Shown: positions 22,375-34,827, counted from the first letter of the stretch. The stretch: 64,000 nt of DNA from Rhabditoides inermis (GCA_963966185.1 CAWZYM010000380.1:58501-122500); one strand, 5' to 3'. The notes: generated from the letters alone by a model not told the origin. Translations and numbers: made by a program.

Positions 22375-22574
22375 CGTAATAGGTAGACATGGCCTATTCT
22401 TCCCCCTCTCCAAAGTAGCCACAAACACATGATGTTATAGTGTTTATCCTGCAGACAGATGTAATAGTCAGGGCAGGCGGCCCCGCTCACTCTCCCTGCC
22501 CGGGTTATATAGGCGATGGGGAGAGTGGGCGTGGCTTCCAGCCAATACAACCCTAAGCATCTCCGGGCATGACG
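22375..22574 (-). repeat. LTR copy 2 (200 bp), shared by both internal units
   Basis: Identical in length and apparently in sequence to copies 1 and 3. The primer-site-like 20-mer adjoins it at 22355-22374 and the polypurine tract begins at 22575. Confidence 0.8.
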
Positions 22575-23529
22575 TCCCCCTTCCTTCAAGATGAAAGCCC
22601 CTGCTCATCTAAGAACAGAAGTTGGGGGGGGGGGGGCGAGGGGAGACATCTCTCAACAATATGATTCTAACGAGGGGTTCCTATACTGTTTTAGTGCAAA
22701 AAAAAGGATCACCAATGTTCTATCGCAAACATTTGTTATCTAGGTCCTGGCCTGTGCCCTTTCTATGAACATCACCAAAGCTACTTTGTCAGGAGGCCGT
22801 GTGGCTCTTCCTAGTATTCCTGACATCTACTGTAAGGCGATGCGTCACGGCTCTCCAGATGGCTCTCCTCGACCTCGATGTGTAGTAGTCCTCGCGGAAG
22901 ACGACCTCGGGGACAGCGGCAAGCACGACGTGACGGCGGCAGCCCGGCGCGACTCCAGTGCGGCTCCTCGGCGGCAGACGGCATCGGCTAGCTCATTCCC
23001 TCCACGGAGTCCAGCAACATGGCGACTCCAGTGCTCGGCTCGGTCCCTCTTCACGAGGCGGCAACGGCACAATCCATAAAAGTGGGGGTGGCAGCTCGAT
23101 CCTCCGGTAGATGCGGCGGGTCCGTTCCCAGACGGCGTTGCGCAATCGGCAGGTTTTCCCATTGAGAGAGATCTCTCCTCCATAAATAAGCGGCGGCTTC
23201 TTCTCTGGCAGCTGTCGTGTCGCCCTTCGCGCAGCGGGGAGATAGAAACAGCGGGAGATTGATGATGGCGTCGATGCGGGCGATAGCAAGGTTGCAATTG
23301 CCACACAAACATCGCAGCGGCTCCGAATAAAGCAATGTAGCCACGGCGCGAGACGGCAGGTTCCAAAGAAAGTAGATGCAGCCCCGACTCAGCATACACT
23401 CCAGTAGAACGGCAAGAACTCACGCGGTGATGGCAGCTGCTGCGGCCGGGCAAACAATAGAGAGAGGGGAACTGCGGGTGTAGCGGAATACAGTTAGACG
23501 GAAGTTCATTTCGAATCCGGTGACCTTCA

Positions 23530-23729
23530 CGTAATAGGTAGACATGGCCTATTCTTCCCCCTCTCCAAAGTAGCCACAAACACATGATGTTATAGTGTTT
23601 ATCCTGCAGACAGATGTAATAGTCAGGGCAGGCGGCCCCGCTCACTCTCCCTGCCCGGGTTATATAGGCGATGGGGAGAGTGGGCGTGGCTTCCAGCCAA
23701 TACAACCCTAAGCATCTCCGGGCATGACG
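23530..23729 (-). repeat. LTR copy 3 (200 bp)
   Basis: On the minus strand this is the 5'-most LTR. Its promoter-like TATATAA is at about 23664-23670; the primer-site-like 20-mer adjoins at 23510-23529. Confidence 0.8.
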
Positions 23730-23733
23730 ATAC

Positions 23734-24963
23734 ATACCGTAATATGATAGGACAGAGATATAAGAGTCAATGAAACAAACCACTCGGAAAGATAAGTTAC
23801 ACGCCGAATACTATAGGAAGGAGAATCACAAATCAAACAACTTTTCGTTAGCAGCCAAAGATTTATTATTGCTTCATTATTGTAATCTCCGCTCCGAGGA
23901 GGGGCAGGGCTGGCGATAGGGGAGGGGACGATGATGCTCGCTGATCACTGTCGGGCTACTCAAGGGCCAGGGGTGACTCCCGTAGCCCGTACGTCGGATC
24001 TTCTGGCAACTCGCAGTGAGATGCACGCGGTCTCCCACCCACACCTGTCTCGCGTGCCCTGCTTGTTCCTCATGGATCCGCTATCGAGAGTCTCAAATGG
24101 GACCTACAACAACAAGATCTGTGAACATGATAAATGACCGTGTTACTTGAAATGAAAGAATAGTTGTTTTAATTGAAAAAGTGTAATGAAATAAATGCGT
24201 GTTGTTTGATCAAGTAAAGTGCGGGATGAAAATAGTTTGGTAATAGTTATAGATCAGAAAAGTCAAAAGACCGCACAATGCAACGCATAGCATAGACGTT
24301 CCTATCGCGTTCCTATCGATGCATGAAGTGAAAAAAATGAGAATGAGCAAGTGCCGCGATTTTTAAGATAATATAAAATCATACCTTTTCTGTGTATGAA
24401 TAAAGACAGCATTTTCTTGAGATGTAGGCTGAAATAAAGCGTTGATTGAGCATAAACATCTATGAAAAACTATTTCACGAAAAAGAATACTAGACATAGA
24501 AAAAAAGTATTTTTTTTTAAATAGAGAAAAGAAAGGGGAGAGAAGCAGAGAAGGATGTGATAAAGGCAGAGAGAAGAAAAAGTAACAGAAAAAAACAAAA
24601 TTTCTTGATGATTGTATTGCATCATTAGACAGACAACAATATTATAAAGATATTTTTTCATAACTGCACTTTTCATTAAAAAAAATCTAGGATGAAAGAC
24701 ATTGGCGTTTCATGACACTTGGTCGGGTGAAATTATAAAGGGGACAAGCCGTGAATAAATAAAAATATGGGGATGCTAGTGCGGCAGATGAAAGCTATTA
24801 CACAAAGAAACCCGTTCCAAACTGTCTATGGCTTACTGTAAACATAATGATCGAGTAACAGTGTTACATTCTGTTCAGCTTGAATCTTCAGTATAAACAA
24901 ACAGTGGCATTTGAGACGACAACATTACCCTCGATAATATCGTTTCTCTTGACTTTCTAACAA

Positions 24964-25012
<49 letters not shown>

Positions 25013-25027
25013 GAGAGAAAGAGAGAA

Positions 25028-25058
<31 letters not shown>

Positions 25059-25548
25059 AAGAAAGAAAGAAAGAGGAGAAGATAGGAGAGAAATGATATG
25101 TCATATCATAGATAGATGATTATGTTATCATTCATTAGTCAATTATCACTCATGAAATGCACTTTATTAATCTGACCGATGACAAGCATAACCAACAACA
25201 CGTACGCATCCACGGGCCCACCGAAATCCGTGTTGTTGGAACTCGCAGTAGGCATTGTATTACTGCATTTTACCGTAATCTTGCCGTAATTTACATTATT
25301 GTAATGTGTTATTTGATTCGAGATAAATATTCTGATTCTGACCTACCTTACCATAATTTACGTAACCGATATTGTGTGCTACTTGATTCGAGATAAAATT
25401 TCTGATTCTTATTCTGAATCTGATCGTGTGCATATTTCGTAGTTACTCCAATCGTTTCCTTCGCATCTGAGTTTTTTCTCACCGACCTCGGCTGTCAATA
25501 AACCCAAGAGGCGAATACACATTCCACAACAAAAAACACGTTTTATTG
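23734..25548. other. Intergenic region with GA microsatellite
   Basis: No gene recognised. A 69-codon plus frame at 23931-24137 has an ATG but no domain or splice support. A (GA)n array lies at 24968-25075. TTTATT at 25543-25548 is a minus-strand polyadenylation signal for the gene at 25678. Confidence 0.5.
24968..25075. repeat. (GA)n microsatellite
   Basis: GAGAGAG run with GAAAGA interruptions toward its right end. Confidence 0.95.
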
Positions 25549-25677
25549 CATTCAAAACAGTTTGTCATATGCGGATTTGAATTAAAATATCGCAACCCGT
25601 ACAACATTTGTATCAACAATACTCCATGCAAAATTCATAAATCGTGTCTAAAAGTGAGTGAGTAATTTGATGTCTTA

Positions 25678-26017
25678 TCAGACTTGGCTGGTTATTGGCA
25701 GGTCGCATACTGAGAGGGGGGCAGGCGGGGGAGGGGAGGCATAGGCATAGGTGAGCGGGGATCGAGAGGCGATTCGGAGCACGGTAGCCGGGTGGCGAGT
25801 CTCGTCGGTCAGGCTGCGAACCACGGTGGAGTAGGCGGGCGGGGGAGTGGCGCACACTGCCAACACATGCATTACTCTCTTCCTCTTTCTCTCTCTCTCC
25901 CCCTCCCTCTCTCTCGCCCACCGTTCCTGTCCCCGTCTGCATACCCTGGCGGGGGCGCTCCCATCTTCGATTCCAGCACAGCCTCCTCGTAGTGGGGAGG
26001 CAGCTCTGTCGAGAAAC
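25678..26017 (-). CDS. PPxY-rich protein, last two exons (partial)
   Basis: Exons 26017-25922 and 25856-25678 join in phase across a CT/GA-repeat intron. They encode FSTELPPHYEEAVLESKMG, APPPGYADGD, ATPPPAYSTVVRS and a Ser/Pro-rich tail ending PITSQV. LPPHY and PPPAY are PPxY motifs, the ligands of WW domains such as those of NEDD4-family ubiquitin ligases. PPHYEEAV resembles cytoplasmic tails of small membrane adaptors. The 5' exons were not identified, so the full protein and any membrane segment are unknown. A minus-strand AATAAA at 25548-25543 fits the 3' end. Confidence 0.55.
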
Positions 26018-26800
26018 CTGCAAATGATCACATATATGTATCCAGAAACTCCCATGAGAGATGATTTCGTTGGCAGCTATATTTTTCCATACAACACTTT
26101 TCCGATAGATGTAGTGCGATTATAGGACAGTACTATTCTCACGCCTCGGTTCATCTCTCCCTATTCCAACATATTCCGCCTGATGTGTTCTTGTCTTTGT
26201 GCCGTGTCGCAAAGCGTGCCACTTTGCTATTGGCGGCGATACGTTTACCGGTTGTCGGCACTCGCTCTCTGTTCCTCTCTCCTTCACACAGTCTCTCACT
26301 CACTCTGCCCTCTTCTGGTGAGGTGCCAATTCGACCAAGGTCGGATGGAAAGAGCGAATTGGGAGAAAGGGAAGATAATGATCTCGCAGTAGCACACTCT
26401 CCATGCAACCACTCAATAGCGTTTCGCTAATTACACTAATCTACGCTGTCATATATGCTCGTATCAACGAGATATCGTGTATGACTCTACCTTTATGACT
26501 CACCGCTGACCTGCATAGAAAGGTCTATTTCATATCAGATCATTGATGATTGTACAAGTGGCCCGGTTGGTGGTTCCAATCTCATTCAAGCGTACCGCAA
26601 CCGCATTGATTCAAAATCCGCGTGTCGGAATGAGATCATAACCCGCTGTGTCATTGCTCGTGCCTCTCTCTTTCTTTCACACTCACTCACTCAGCACTGT
26701 CTTTCCATTCAATATCTGACCCATCCGTTCTCTCACACAATGTACACAATATGTCAGACGCATTTATTGGTCTGGTGTGTCTATGCATCATAGTTGTCAG
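26018..26800. other. Region between divergent partial genes
   Basis: It probably contains upstream exons or promoters of the PPxY gene (-) and the helical-protein gene (+), but I could not place any exon with confidence. Confidence 0.35.
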
Positions 26801-27308
26801 TGGGCGCAAGTGATTCTGATGCTGGAGCTCTCGCTTTCGCCGGCCGAATGCAAGATGCACCTGCTCAAGTACAGTCGACATCGACGTAGTAACAAGAAAG
26901 AAAGAACAAGAAAGCAATGGGAAGATTTGGAATAACCAAATTCCTATAACTTATCTTCATTTTGCTTGCAGCGACATGAAATGGAGGACTATGAGCGCAT
27001 TGCGATGGAAGAGCGGACGGAGCGAATACGCGTGGAGAAGAAGGCACTGCTCAAGAGGAAGATCAAGGTGCGTGCAAGGCATCACTTCGCTCATCTTAGC
27101 AGCTCTTTGAGACAGATCACTAACATTAAAAAGAACGGATGGCGATGTGCTTGGGGAAGGCACCGAACCAAAGGCTCATCACAACTAAAAGATGTGAACA
27201 GCTAGACACAAGATGACTGAGTGATTGTAGGACCAGGAGATCCGGGAGCTGCGTCTCAAAACCGGCATAGTACACACGCGAAGAAGTCTAACGAAAAGCC
27301 GAGAGTAA
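26801..27308 (+). CDS. Charged alpha-helical protein, last three exons (partial)
   Basis: Exons 26801-26868, 26972-27067 and 27231-27308 join in frame and encode GASDSDAGALAFAGRMQDA, RHEMEDYERIAMEERTERI, EKKALLKRKIKDQEIREL and a basic end RRSLTKSRE before TAA at 27306-27308. The middle is a highly charged helix, likely coiled coil. No named family recognised. AATAAA signals occur near 27485 and 27503. The 5' exons were not found. Confidence 0.55.
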
Positions 27309-27815
27309 AACTACCACGATTTATAATGTGTTATATTATACAAACTATTCTAATAATTATACTGATTTGAATTCAACATGTTGTCATATGTATATATACC
27401 CAGCGTAACATTACGTTTATTTGTATCGTTTTGAAACTGTTATCAGGTTTTACACATCTTGTCCGTCTACCATGTAGATAATTGAATAAATGTAACTTGT
27501 GAAATAAATGTTTCGTGTTATTGCAACAGCAATATAACTTTTTTTGGATCCCATAGAAAGAACTATACTATGTGGAAACAATTTATCCAATAGCACTCAA
27601 CAACAAACAAAGTAACAACTCAAAAATACATTTAGCACACAACACTTATACACAACAAACTCGGAACCTAACAACATTTTCTAATCCTGACCTCTCACAC
27701 GCTTATCGAAACCACCTCTAAACAACTTCTCATCATCTCATCAACGATTTACCCTCGGTGTGGCTACCGCTACACAACACACGCACCCTAGACAGAGAGC
27801 CTTCCCTCCACTCAC
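27309..27815. other. 3' flanks of convergent genes
   Basis: 3' untranslated regions of the plus gene ending at 27308 and the minus gene ending at 27816. No further gene. Confidence 0.6.
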
Positions 27816-28274
27816 TCACCCCTTGACCTTGGCGTAGCATATGCTTATTCGCTCGCTGCTCATCACCACCACAATCATCGCATTCTTGGCGGCCGACGAG
27901 ACGAGAGAGCACACGTCAGCGTCGATCGAGGCGGCAAGGGAAGCAGTGTCCATCGAGGGGGACGGGTCTGCAAGCAGGCAACTCAGATGGAAAAGAAAAG
28001 GAAGATAATGTATGACACAAATAAAAAAGCTATAAAAGGCATTAGATTCACAAGATCATAAATATGTAAGGCAACTATCAGCCCTGCTCTGCCCATATCC
28101 TTCAAAACAAGACACAAAACCATGCTGCGTCATGAAGGATCATTTCCCACCCACCATATCGCATGTCTATCATGGCGAGTCCATAGTCGAGCATCTCCAT
28201 GCGACAAGCGTCGAGCAACTCCTGTCGGGTGGGGTACGAGGAGGACAGGTGGCGGGTGAAGCTGAACCGGAGGG

Positions 28275-28313
<39 letters not shown>

Positions 28314-31128
28314 CCCCTCTCTCTCTATGAACTGGGAAACCTTGAAAATTGAGCCTTGTTTAAGAATCGTAAGTTTGTAGCGGATGGGACCCAAGGTAGG
28401 CGCCATTTCCAATGATTTCCCAGATAAAACAATTGAATACTACTCTCATTATCTTTCAAAAGTACTTCCAAGTAAAAGTAGTTGGTTTGTACTGTTGTCT
28501 CAGTTGAGCAAAAGGACTGACATGTTTTCAATGGAGACATGTGCCAACAGGCTCTCTCTCTCATACCAGTGCAAAGCGGCCATATTATAATGAACGCGTT
28601 TACAAAGTTATGCAGTTATTATCTAAAAACACAACTTCTGTTGTAACATAACACGTCGAATAATGCTGAGAGCCTGTTTGCACATGTCTCCATTGAAAAC
28701 ATGTCAGTCCTTTTGCTCAACTGAGACAACAGTACAAACCAACTACTTTTACTTGGAAGTACTTTTGAAAGATAATATTTGTCCTTTTCTTCAGTTTTGT
28801 TTCACAAAATTACATTTTCATACACGTTGGCGATTCGCTGCGAGGATACCGACGCGCGCCCGCTATTCGCCTCTCTCTCTCTCTCACTCTCACATAGAGG
28901 GGGCGGGGCGAAAGCGATTGTCCGACGCCCGCTCGAGCGATCGACACCAATCTCAATCCGCACTCGAATGCGGACTCTCCGTATCTCGCTTCAAACTCAA
29001 TCAAACTCAATACAACTTTCTATAACTCTATCGAATAGAGATGTGAATGCAATGTAACAGTGGAAATCACTTTAAAATTAGGAAAAGTGCTTATCCTGCT
29101 TATATATCGTTTTTGAGCATTCTAGCGCGCGGGGACATCCAGTACAAACGAGAGGGCGCTGGCGCGCCCTCTCTAATTTGCCCTCTCCGCTCTCTCTCTC
29201 TCTCTCTCTTACCTTCTGCTCTGCTCCGGTTCGTTCACATTCTCGCTCTCTATCGAATCACCAGCCAGCACAACCTGAATCAATTTGTTTTACTTAGTTT
29301 TCTGTTACTTCAGTACAAAACACAACAAATCCAGTTCGTAAAAAAATGTACGAAACCACACAGAAAAAAGAAAACGATCGTCTCGCCCGCGCACCTTCTT
29401 CTTAGTCTCGTTGAGGTAGAAGGCGAGTGGGCGCGTCTTCTCAGAGACCTCCGAGCGGATAGCGTCACTGTGGAGGAAAAAGATTAGATATCTCAACGAC
29501 AACTCTCATCCAGTCAACTTTAACTGTCCATCTCCCTTTCCCACCCCATCCAGCCTCCATTCCTTCTCTCAAGGTACGGTCAATCTCTTCATAGCTATTT
29601 AGGGTTTCAAAAAACAGCAAAGCATTCGGGGGTATTCAGGAATTCAAGAACGTTTTGAAGAGACGGACCCCCTCTCCCCTCTCACATACCTCCACGAGAA
29701 GGTGAGTGTCTCCTGTGTCCTCGTCGCCTCCGCGTGCTTCGCCTCGCACATCATACATCTCAACGATGTGCTTATCATGGCAGATGTAATCAATACATTC
29801 TCACAAACTGTACATATTAACATTGAGATGATTTAGCGAGAGGGTGGGAGAAAAAAAGGAAGAAAGGAGAGAGAGAGAGAAAGAGAGAGTGTATGGCCTC
29901 ACCTGCTGGGTGGCTGTGCTTGGCACTGGCACTTCTTGATGATGCACCGCATCCCGATCACACCCCCGCACGCGCATACACTGCAACACACAGATCATCC
30001 AATCATACCATTCATACCTCAACCTCAATCCTGAACCTTATGCCTCAACATCGTTTTTGAATCGTGGTCAACGTAAACAAAACATACGATGTCGGGGAAA
30101 AAATCAAACCCACATTTTCTCGCCGTTTCGCCGGGCGGGGCTCTTGGTCTCGTTGTGTTCTTTGCCCTTTTCTTCTTTCTCATTCACCTCCACCTGTCTC
30201 TCTTCCTCTTCCAGTTCCTCCTTCTCCTCTCTCTCCTCCTCTTCCTTCTCCACGCGAACACGCTTCTCCGGGACCTGCAATATAAAATTATAAAGTCTAC
30301 TACTTTCTCCAACAAGTAAAAACAAAAATAGCATGGACATTGTCAACGTATTAATCCTTGATTACTCCTCCATCCCTCGCCCACCTTCTCCCTCTCCCTC
30401 TCCTCCTCTCGTATCCGCTTCATGAAAGCGTCGTACTCCCAGCCGAACATGCAGTTACCGAACACCAGACTGAAATAGGTGCATATGTTCTCCTCTCTCT
30501 CTCTCCCCTCTCTCTCTCCATTTCTCTCCTCCCCACGCACCCCTCCTGCATCTTCATCTTCACCAGTCGCATCGCCGCCCACGAGTCTTCCACCGAGCAG
30601 TGTCCCCTGCCAGTCTGGATATCCTCATCCAGAAACAGCGAGCACAGGTTCCTCAAAACGAATCGGGTTTACAACTTGAAGATGAGTACTAAAAACTGCA
30701 CTACAATTTTTTTTTCTAAAGTTCACTTTCCTGTTTCACTGAAACTCACACACGAACATGGTACAGAGTTATGAGGTATCGCTTACACGTTGGTTTCTCA
30801 CTACTTGCAAAAGAAAAAAAAGAAAACACCATATTTATCACTAGGGCGTTCGTCTCTCAATCTCACGGTCGCTGGTTCGAGTCATCCAACCCAACTACTT
30901 CTGCTGACGTCGTCGTAATCCAAGAACCCTATCTTGTTCTCGACTAGGAGGACCCCGGATTCAACCGGCGGAACAAAAAAAATAACTCTTTTTTTCGTAT
31001 AGCAACAGTGTGACCCCCGAAACCCACTTCAACGATGTCCTGTGTCGCTCCATGCCAGACAAGTTGTAGATGAGACCCACGTCGATACAGTACCTGCAAG
31101 GGGCGAGAGGTGGAACATAATAGGGCAA

Positions 31129-31187
<59 letters not shown>

Positions 31188-33500
31188 AGAGAAGAAGGGA
31201 GGAGGGAGTGAGAGTGGACTGACGGATGGGCCATCTTCATGGCGCGCAGGTCGAACTCGCACGAGTGTCCGATGAGGATGGCGTCTGCGGGAAGAAGGCG
31301 GCGCAGCGAACACTGCACGTCCTCAAAACACAGCAATGTCTCCCTCTATGCTATGTATCTGTATGCTTCATTGTCTCCCTCCCTTCTTTCCTCCACACTC
31401 ATTCTCCCTCTCTCACACTTTTTGAAAATTCCGAAATAGATAGCTTCTGATAATACATACTATTAGCTTCAGGAGCAGTTGTATGTAGCACTCTCTCACC
31501 TCAATAGTGGTAGTCACCTCCCGCATCATCTGTTCCGTCACGCCGCTGAACTTGGTCAGATAGTCCTGTAAGCAAGCTTTTGTTGTTTATTTGTTTTTTT
31601 GGTAGCCTACATTTAAAAAATGTACGAATTCACATCTTAAAAAATACTAATTGTAAATTGAACCGCTCTGCCACATAAAATAATAACTATCGAGGATCAA
31701 TCGATAAATCAATACTCCAACAAAGACCACCCACCGTTATTCTATTTTTCGGCTTTACCAGCGTGTCGAACACCACGCTGCCATCTTCCCGAATCTAAAA
31801 TATATAACATAAATGCATGTAAAAAAGACATGCAATCAAAAAGTACGTTACATAGACTATACTACACACCAATTCATAATAATCAGGAATATGCATTGGA
31901 TACAACTTCGTAATCACACGTTTACCCTATCGAGACGTAGTACTCAAACTACAGCACAGCTCGCACACCCAAGTGAAAATGATCCATTCATGTTACAGTA
32001 CAAAATTACAGCACTCCCTCCCCCTCTCACCACAGATATCCTGGTGAGCTCGTGTTGGTTGGCTGTGGTGATGCACATCTCGCAGTCCAATGCGAACAGG
32101 GGAGACGAGGCAGACACCTCGGCGTATCCAAAACAGGAGACAATCAAATACAGTGAGAGCACTTCACAAGTAAAAAAAAGAAACAGATTTTCTGTTTCGG
32201 CTATTCAAAATTCACCAATTATTTGGCCAATTTAAGAAACGTCGAGACCAAGAACAACAATGAGGAATTGACAAAGCGACAGCCACAGCTAAAAAAACAG
32301 AAATATGAAGAATTATTAGTAAAGTAAAAACTACCCACTTGTCCTTTGTGGGCACGATACCCTCTCCGATCGGCCACGGATAGCCAAAGTCGGCCATCTA
32401 AACACAGGAACAAGGATATATCCAAGATGAACAACCAATCGATAATAGATCCACCAAAGAATTCAATCGTTACTCACTTGACCGGCGGTGACGAGCATTT
32501 GCAGCTTGAGGTCGCCGAGAGGTGTGGTTGACGAGGCCAGTTTCTGGAAGAACAAACAATTATCCTATTAACAAAATAAAAAAACGATATGACCAAATTC
32601 TTCGAACACGCCTTACACGCGCACGAACACGCAAAGTTTCTGACAAGCAACAGTACACCAACGCGTAGCGTCACACTCCGCAACACGCTGAGAACAACTG
32701 GTACGGCTATATCCGTGTTACCCTAGCAGTGGGATAAAAACAATACTAACAATAAAAACTACACATAGCCACGCCCACCTACCGTACTCCACCTCACCTG
32801 GACTCTCTCCCTGATCTGCTCATTCATGGGGACGGGTACGTTGAACATGTGGCGCCAGAACGACAGACGCAGCGACACCTCGTCGTCCATTCGGATGTAC
32901 TCCTGCAGGGAAGAGTTCATTAACTCAAATAAAAAAATAAATAAAAAAGTTTATCCAGAATCTCAATACACAAAACATAAAAGTCTCGCTATGGAGCTGG
33001 TCCCGTGAGCATTATCGAACGTCGTTGTCACTCCTCGCCAATGTCGCCCAGTTCTGGGAGTATAGTTTAGTGGTTCACTAATCACTACACAACTACATGC
33101 ATATACTACAATCACCCTATAGACTACATGCACTGTACTATACATGCCATGTGCCTCGAGTCATATCGATATCGCGTTCGATACTCTATGTGATAATACT
33201 GTTTGTATTTCTTTCATTTGTGTCGTTTTTGACTCCATAAGTCACATTCACAATTCACAATGAATAATTCAGAAACTGTGTAGGTCTTATGCTCTCACAA
33301 GAAGACGCAACTAACGGTACAAAAACGGAATAGTAGCAAGGAACAAGGTTTCATTGAAAAATGGTAATTTATAAAGAAAGATAATAAACAAGTAATTAAA
33401 ACCATACCCTGTTAAAGAAGTCGTCGATGAAGGGCAGTCCAGCCGGGTTATTGTTCTGAAAAAGATTGGAAGAGGGTCAGTACGTCAGACGTTAGATGAA

Positions 33501-33550
<50 letters not shown>

Positions 33551-34686
33551 TGACAGCAAAATTTCCGCTTCACTTGTAGCTCTACTGAATCACAGAAACC
33601 CAATACGCAATTAATTCACATCTGACGACAGACGTACTGATGATGGAAAAAAGAACAACACATTCTACTCACTCGGAATATCCTGACCAAGACCAACACT
33701 GTATAGTCATCAATTCTGATCTGTCATACATACCACATTCTAATAATATATCTTGGTTAGGTAAAGGTAGTACAGAAATAAATAAAGACACACAGCTTAA
33801 ACGTTATATGCGCGAAGAAGAAAGCGAATAAATACAGTAAATAGTAAATGTGAAACTCACAATGCAGTCTGGCGGGCACTCGACTCGGACCATGACGGTC
33901 TGGCTGGTCTGCCTCCCCTGGCGGATCGTACACCAGCGGGGCTTCGACACCGCCGGACCGATCAGAGAGTAGTGCAGCAGGTCGCGCACTTCTGAACCGT
34001 CACAGTGAGTACGTAAATACTTTTTAAACTATCTTATTCTCCTTATCCCCAGAGGAGTAAGGAGAGGGAGAGAGGGAGGACGCTTTGAGATCTGCCCACC
34101 TGCGTTTCCGATCATCGCTCCGTTCATCTTTCCGAGAGTGAGGTGGAGTTGCGGACCGGGCGCCTTCTCCCTTCGAGCAGTCCGCAGCCGGCGATTCACG
34201 TCTAATATAAAACATTAGTTTACTTTTTACAACATGTACCACTCTGCATGTATGTATATGCCTAGCTCATAACGTCATAGCATAACTATGCCGAGGAAGC
34301 GGTGAGGTGTGAAGCAGGGGAATTACACACAAATGACAACATATAAATATACCTACCTTTCTCCTTCTCTCGTTCGTCCCTCTTCTTTTCCTCGTCTTCC
34401 CGCTTCTCCTCCTTGCCCCCGTTTTGCTGCTGGATCAGCTCCGCGATCTGCGACATCTCCACTCGCCCCGTTGCGATAGCGTCTTAAACCACACAGTTGT
34501 TAAACAGATCAGTTTTATTTCGTTAAACAACAAACGACATGTATTTTGTGAGTTAGAATACATCACAAAAAACGCACCGTTTATGGCGGTCTCGGAGGGC
34601 ACGATTCCACCAAGGAGGAAGAGCTCGTGCACTCGCTTGCGCATCTTGTTCGCCTTGCGCAGGTCCGACTTGGCGCCGCGCTCCAT
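27816..34686 (-). CDS. REXO5: REXO5-like 3'-5' RNA exonuclease (21 exons, 659 aa)
   Basis: Predicted nuclear DEDDh exonuclease that trims RNA 3' ends. Exons: 34686-34578, 34482-34357, 34201-34100, 33991-33861, 33455-33408, 32902-32798, 32543-32478, 32397-32335, 32117-32031, 31794-31735, 31565-31500, 31321-31224, 31093-31028, 30651-30541, 30469-30385, 30274-30114, 29980-29903, 29758-29690, 29467-29395, 28278-28155, 27967-27816; all phases agree. Exo I is FALDCEM (D261, E263), Exo II is IGHSCEFDLRAM (D345), and Exo III is GHCSVEDSWAAM (H393, D398). The upstream part (SLIGPAVSKPRWC) resembles the pre-exonuclease region of vertebrate REXO5. After the nuclease come a Glu/Lys-rich segment (about 413-494), a Cys-rich segment (CACGGVIGMRC, KKCQCQ, CMMC; about 495-525) and an unrecognised end. 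The start is the first Met after a CACTAG acceptor-like site. Confidence 0.85.
28279..28326. repeat. (CT)n at a REXO5-like exon border
   Basis: On the minus strand this (GA)n run directly abuts the acceptor of the exon 28278-28155, so the polypyrimidine tract normally found there is replaced by GA repeat. The exact acceptor AG is therefore ambiguous. Confidence 0.7.
28449..28776. repeat. Inverted repeat (about 108-bp arms) in a REXO5-like intron
   Basis: The arm at 28449-28556 is inverted at 28668-28776 with few mismatches (words AAGTACTTCCAAGTAAAAG, CAATGGAGACATGTG). A 111-base spacer separates them. Likely a foldback MITE in the long intron between 28278 and 29395. Confidence 0.75.
30840..30900 (+). 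other. tRNA-derived SINE-like B-box sequence
   Basis: CACTAGGGCGTTCGTCTCTC followed by CGGTCGCTGGTTCGAGTC has a pol III B box (GGTTCGAGTC) and an A-box-like region. The T stem does not pair, so it is not a functional tRNA. It lies in an intron of the REXO5-like gene. Confidence 0.35.
31128..31185. repeat. (GA)n in a REXO5-like intron
   Basis: Uninterrupted GA dinucleotide run of about 58 bases between exons 31321-31224 and 31093-31028. Confidence 0.95.
33500..33548. repeat. (TA)n microsatellite in a REXO5-like intron
   Basis: ATAT dinucleotide run with one GT interruption. Confidence 0.95.
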
Positions 34687-34827
34687 CCTAGTGATGAACA
34701 AGTACACACACAAACAATTAAATACACAGATGATGAGAACATAACATGGAAAATCAAGTATAATAACGAAAAAGAATTCCTACCGTAGTACCCCGCGGAT
34801 TTTGTCATCAGAGCATACCCGTCTTAA

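Larger units (their letters stand above)
21218..23733 (-). mobile_element. LTR retroelement in tandem form: LTR-internal-LTR-internal-LTR
   Basis: Three 200-bp direct repeats lie at 21222-21421, 22375-22574 and 23530-23729. They enclose two internal regions of 953 and 955 bp that differ, as far as I can see, only in a poly-G and a poly-A run length. A 4-bp target duplication ATAC flanks the whole (21218-21221 and 23730-23733). Read on the minus strand, each LTR starts CGTCATGCCC and ends CCTATTACG and contains TATATAA. A 20-base match to a tRNA 3' region directly follows the upstream LTR. A purine tract (GAAGGAAGGGGGA) directly precedes the downstream LTR. The internal DNA is too small for gag-pol, so it is a nonautonomous TRIM-like element. 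Near identity of the copies indicates very recent insertion. Confidence 0.8.

Noticed and set aside
23931..24137. Independent 68-codon gene
   Set aside because: ATG-started but no splice signals, domain or biased composition; probably chance.
30104..30113. Stop of the REXO5-like gene at 30106-30104
   Set aside because: A GTGGGT donor at 30113 joins in phase to further exons with strong splice sites and coding character, so I preferred the longer model; cDNA could reverse this.
30840..30900. tRNA gene
   Set aside because: The B box GGTTCGAGTC is present but the T stem and acceptor stem do not pair.
34581..34808. Upstream start MTKSAGYYG for the REXO5-like gene
   Set aside because: Its splice phase does not lead into the frame of the exon starting at 34686.
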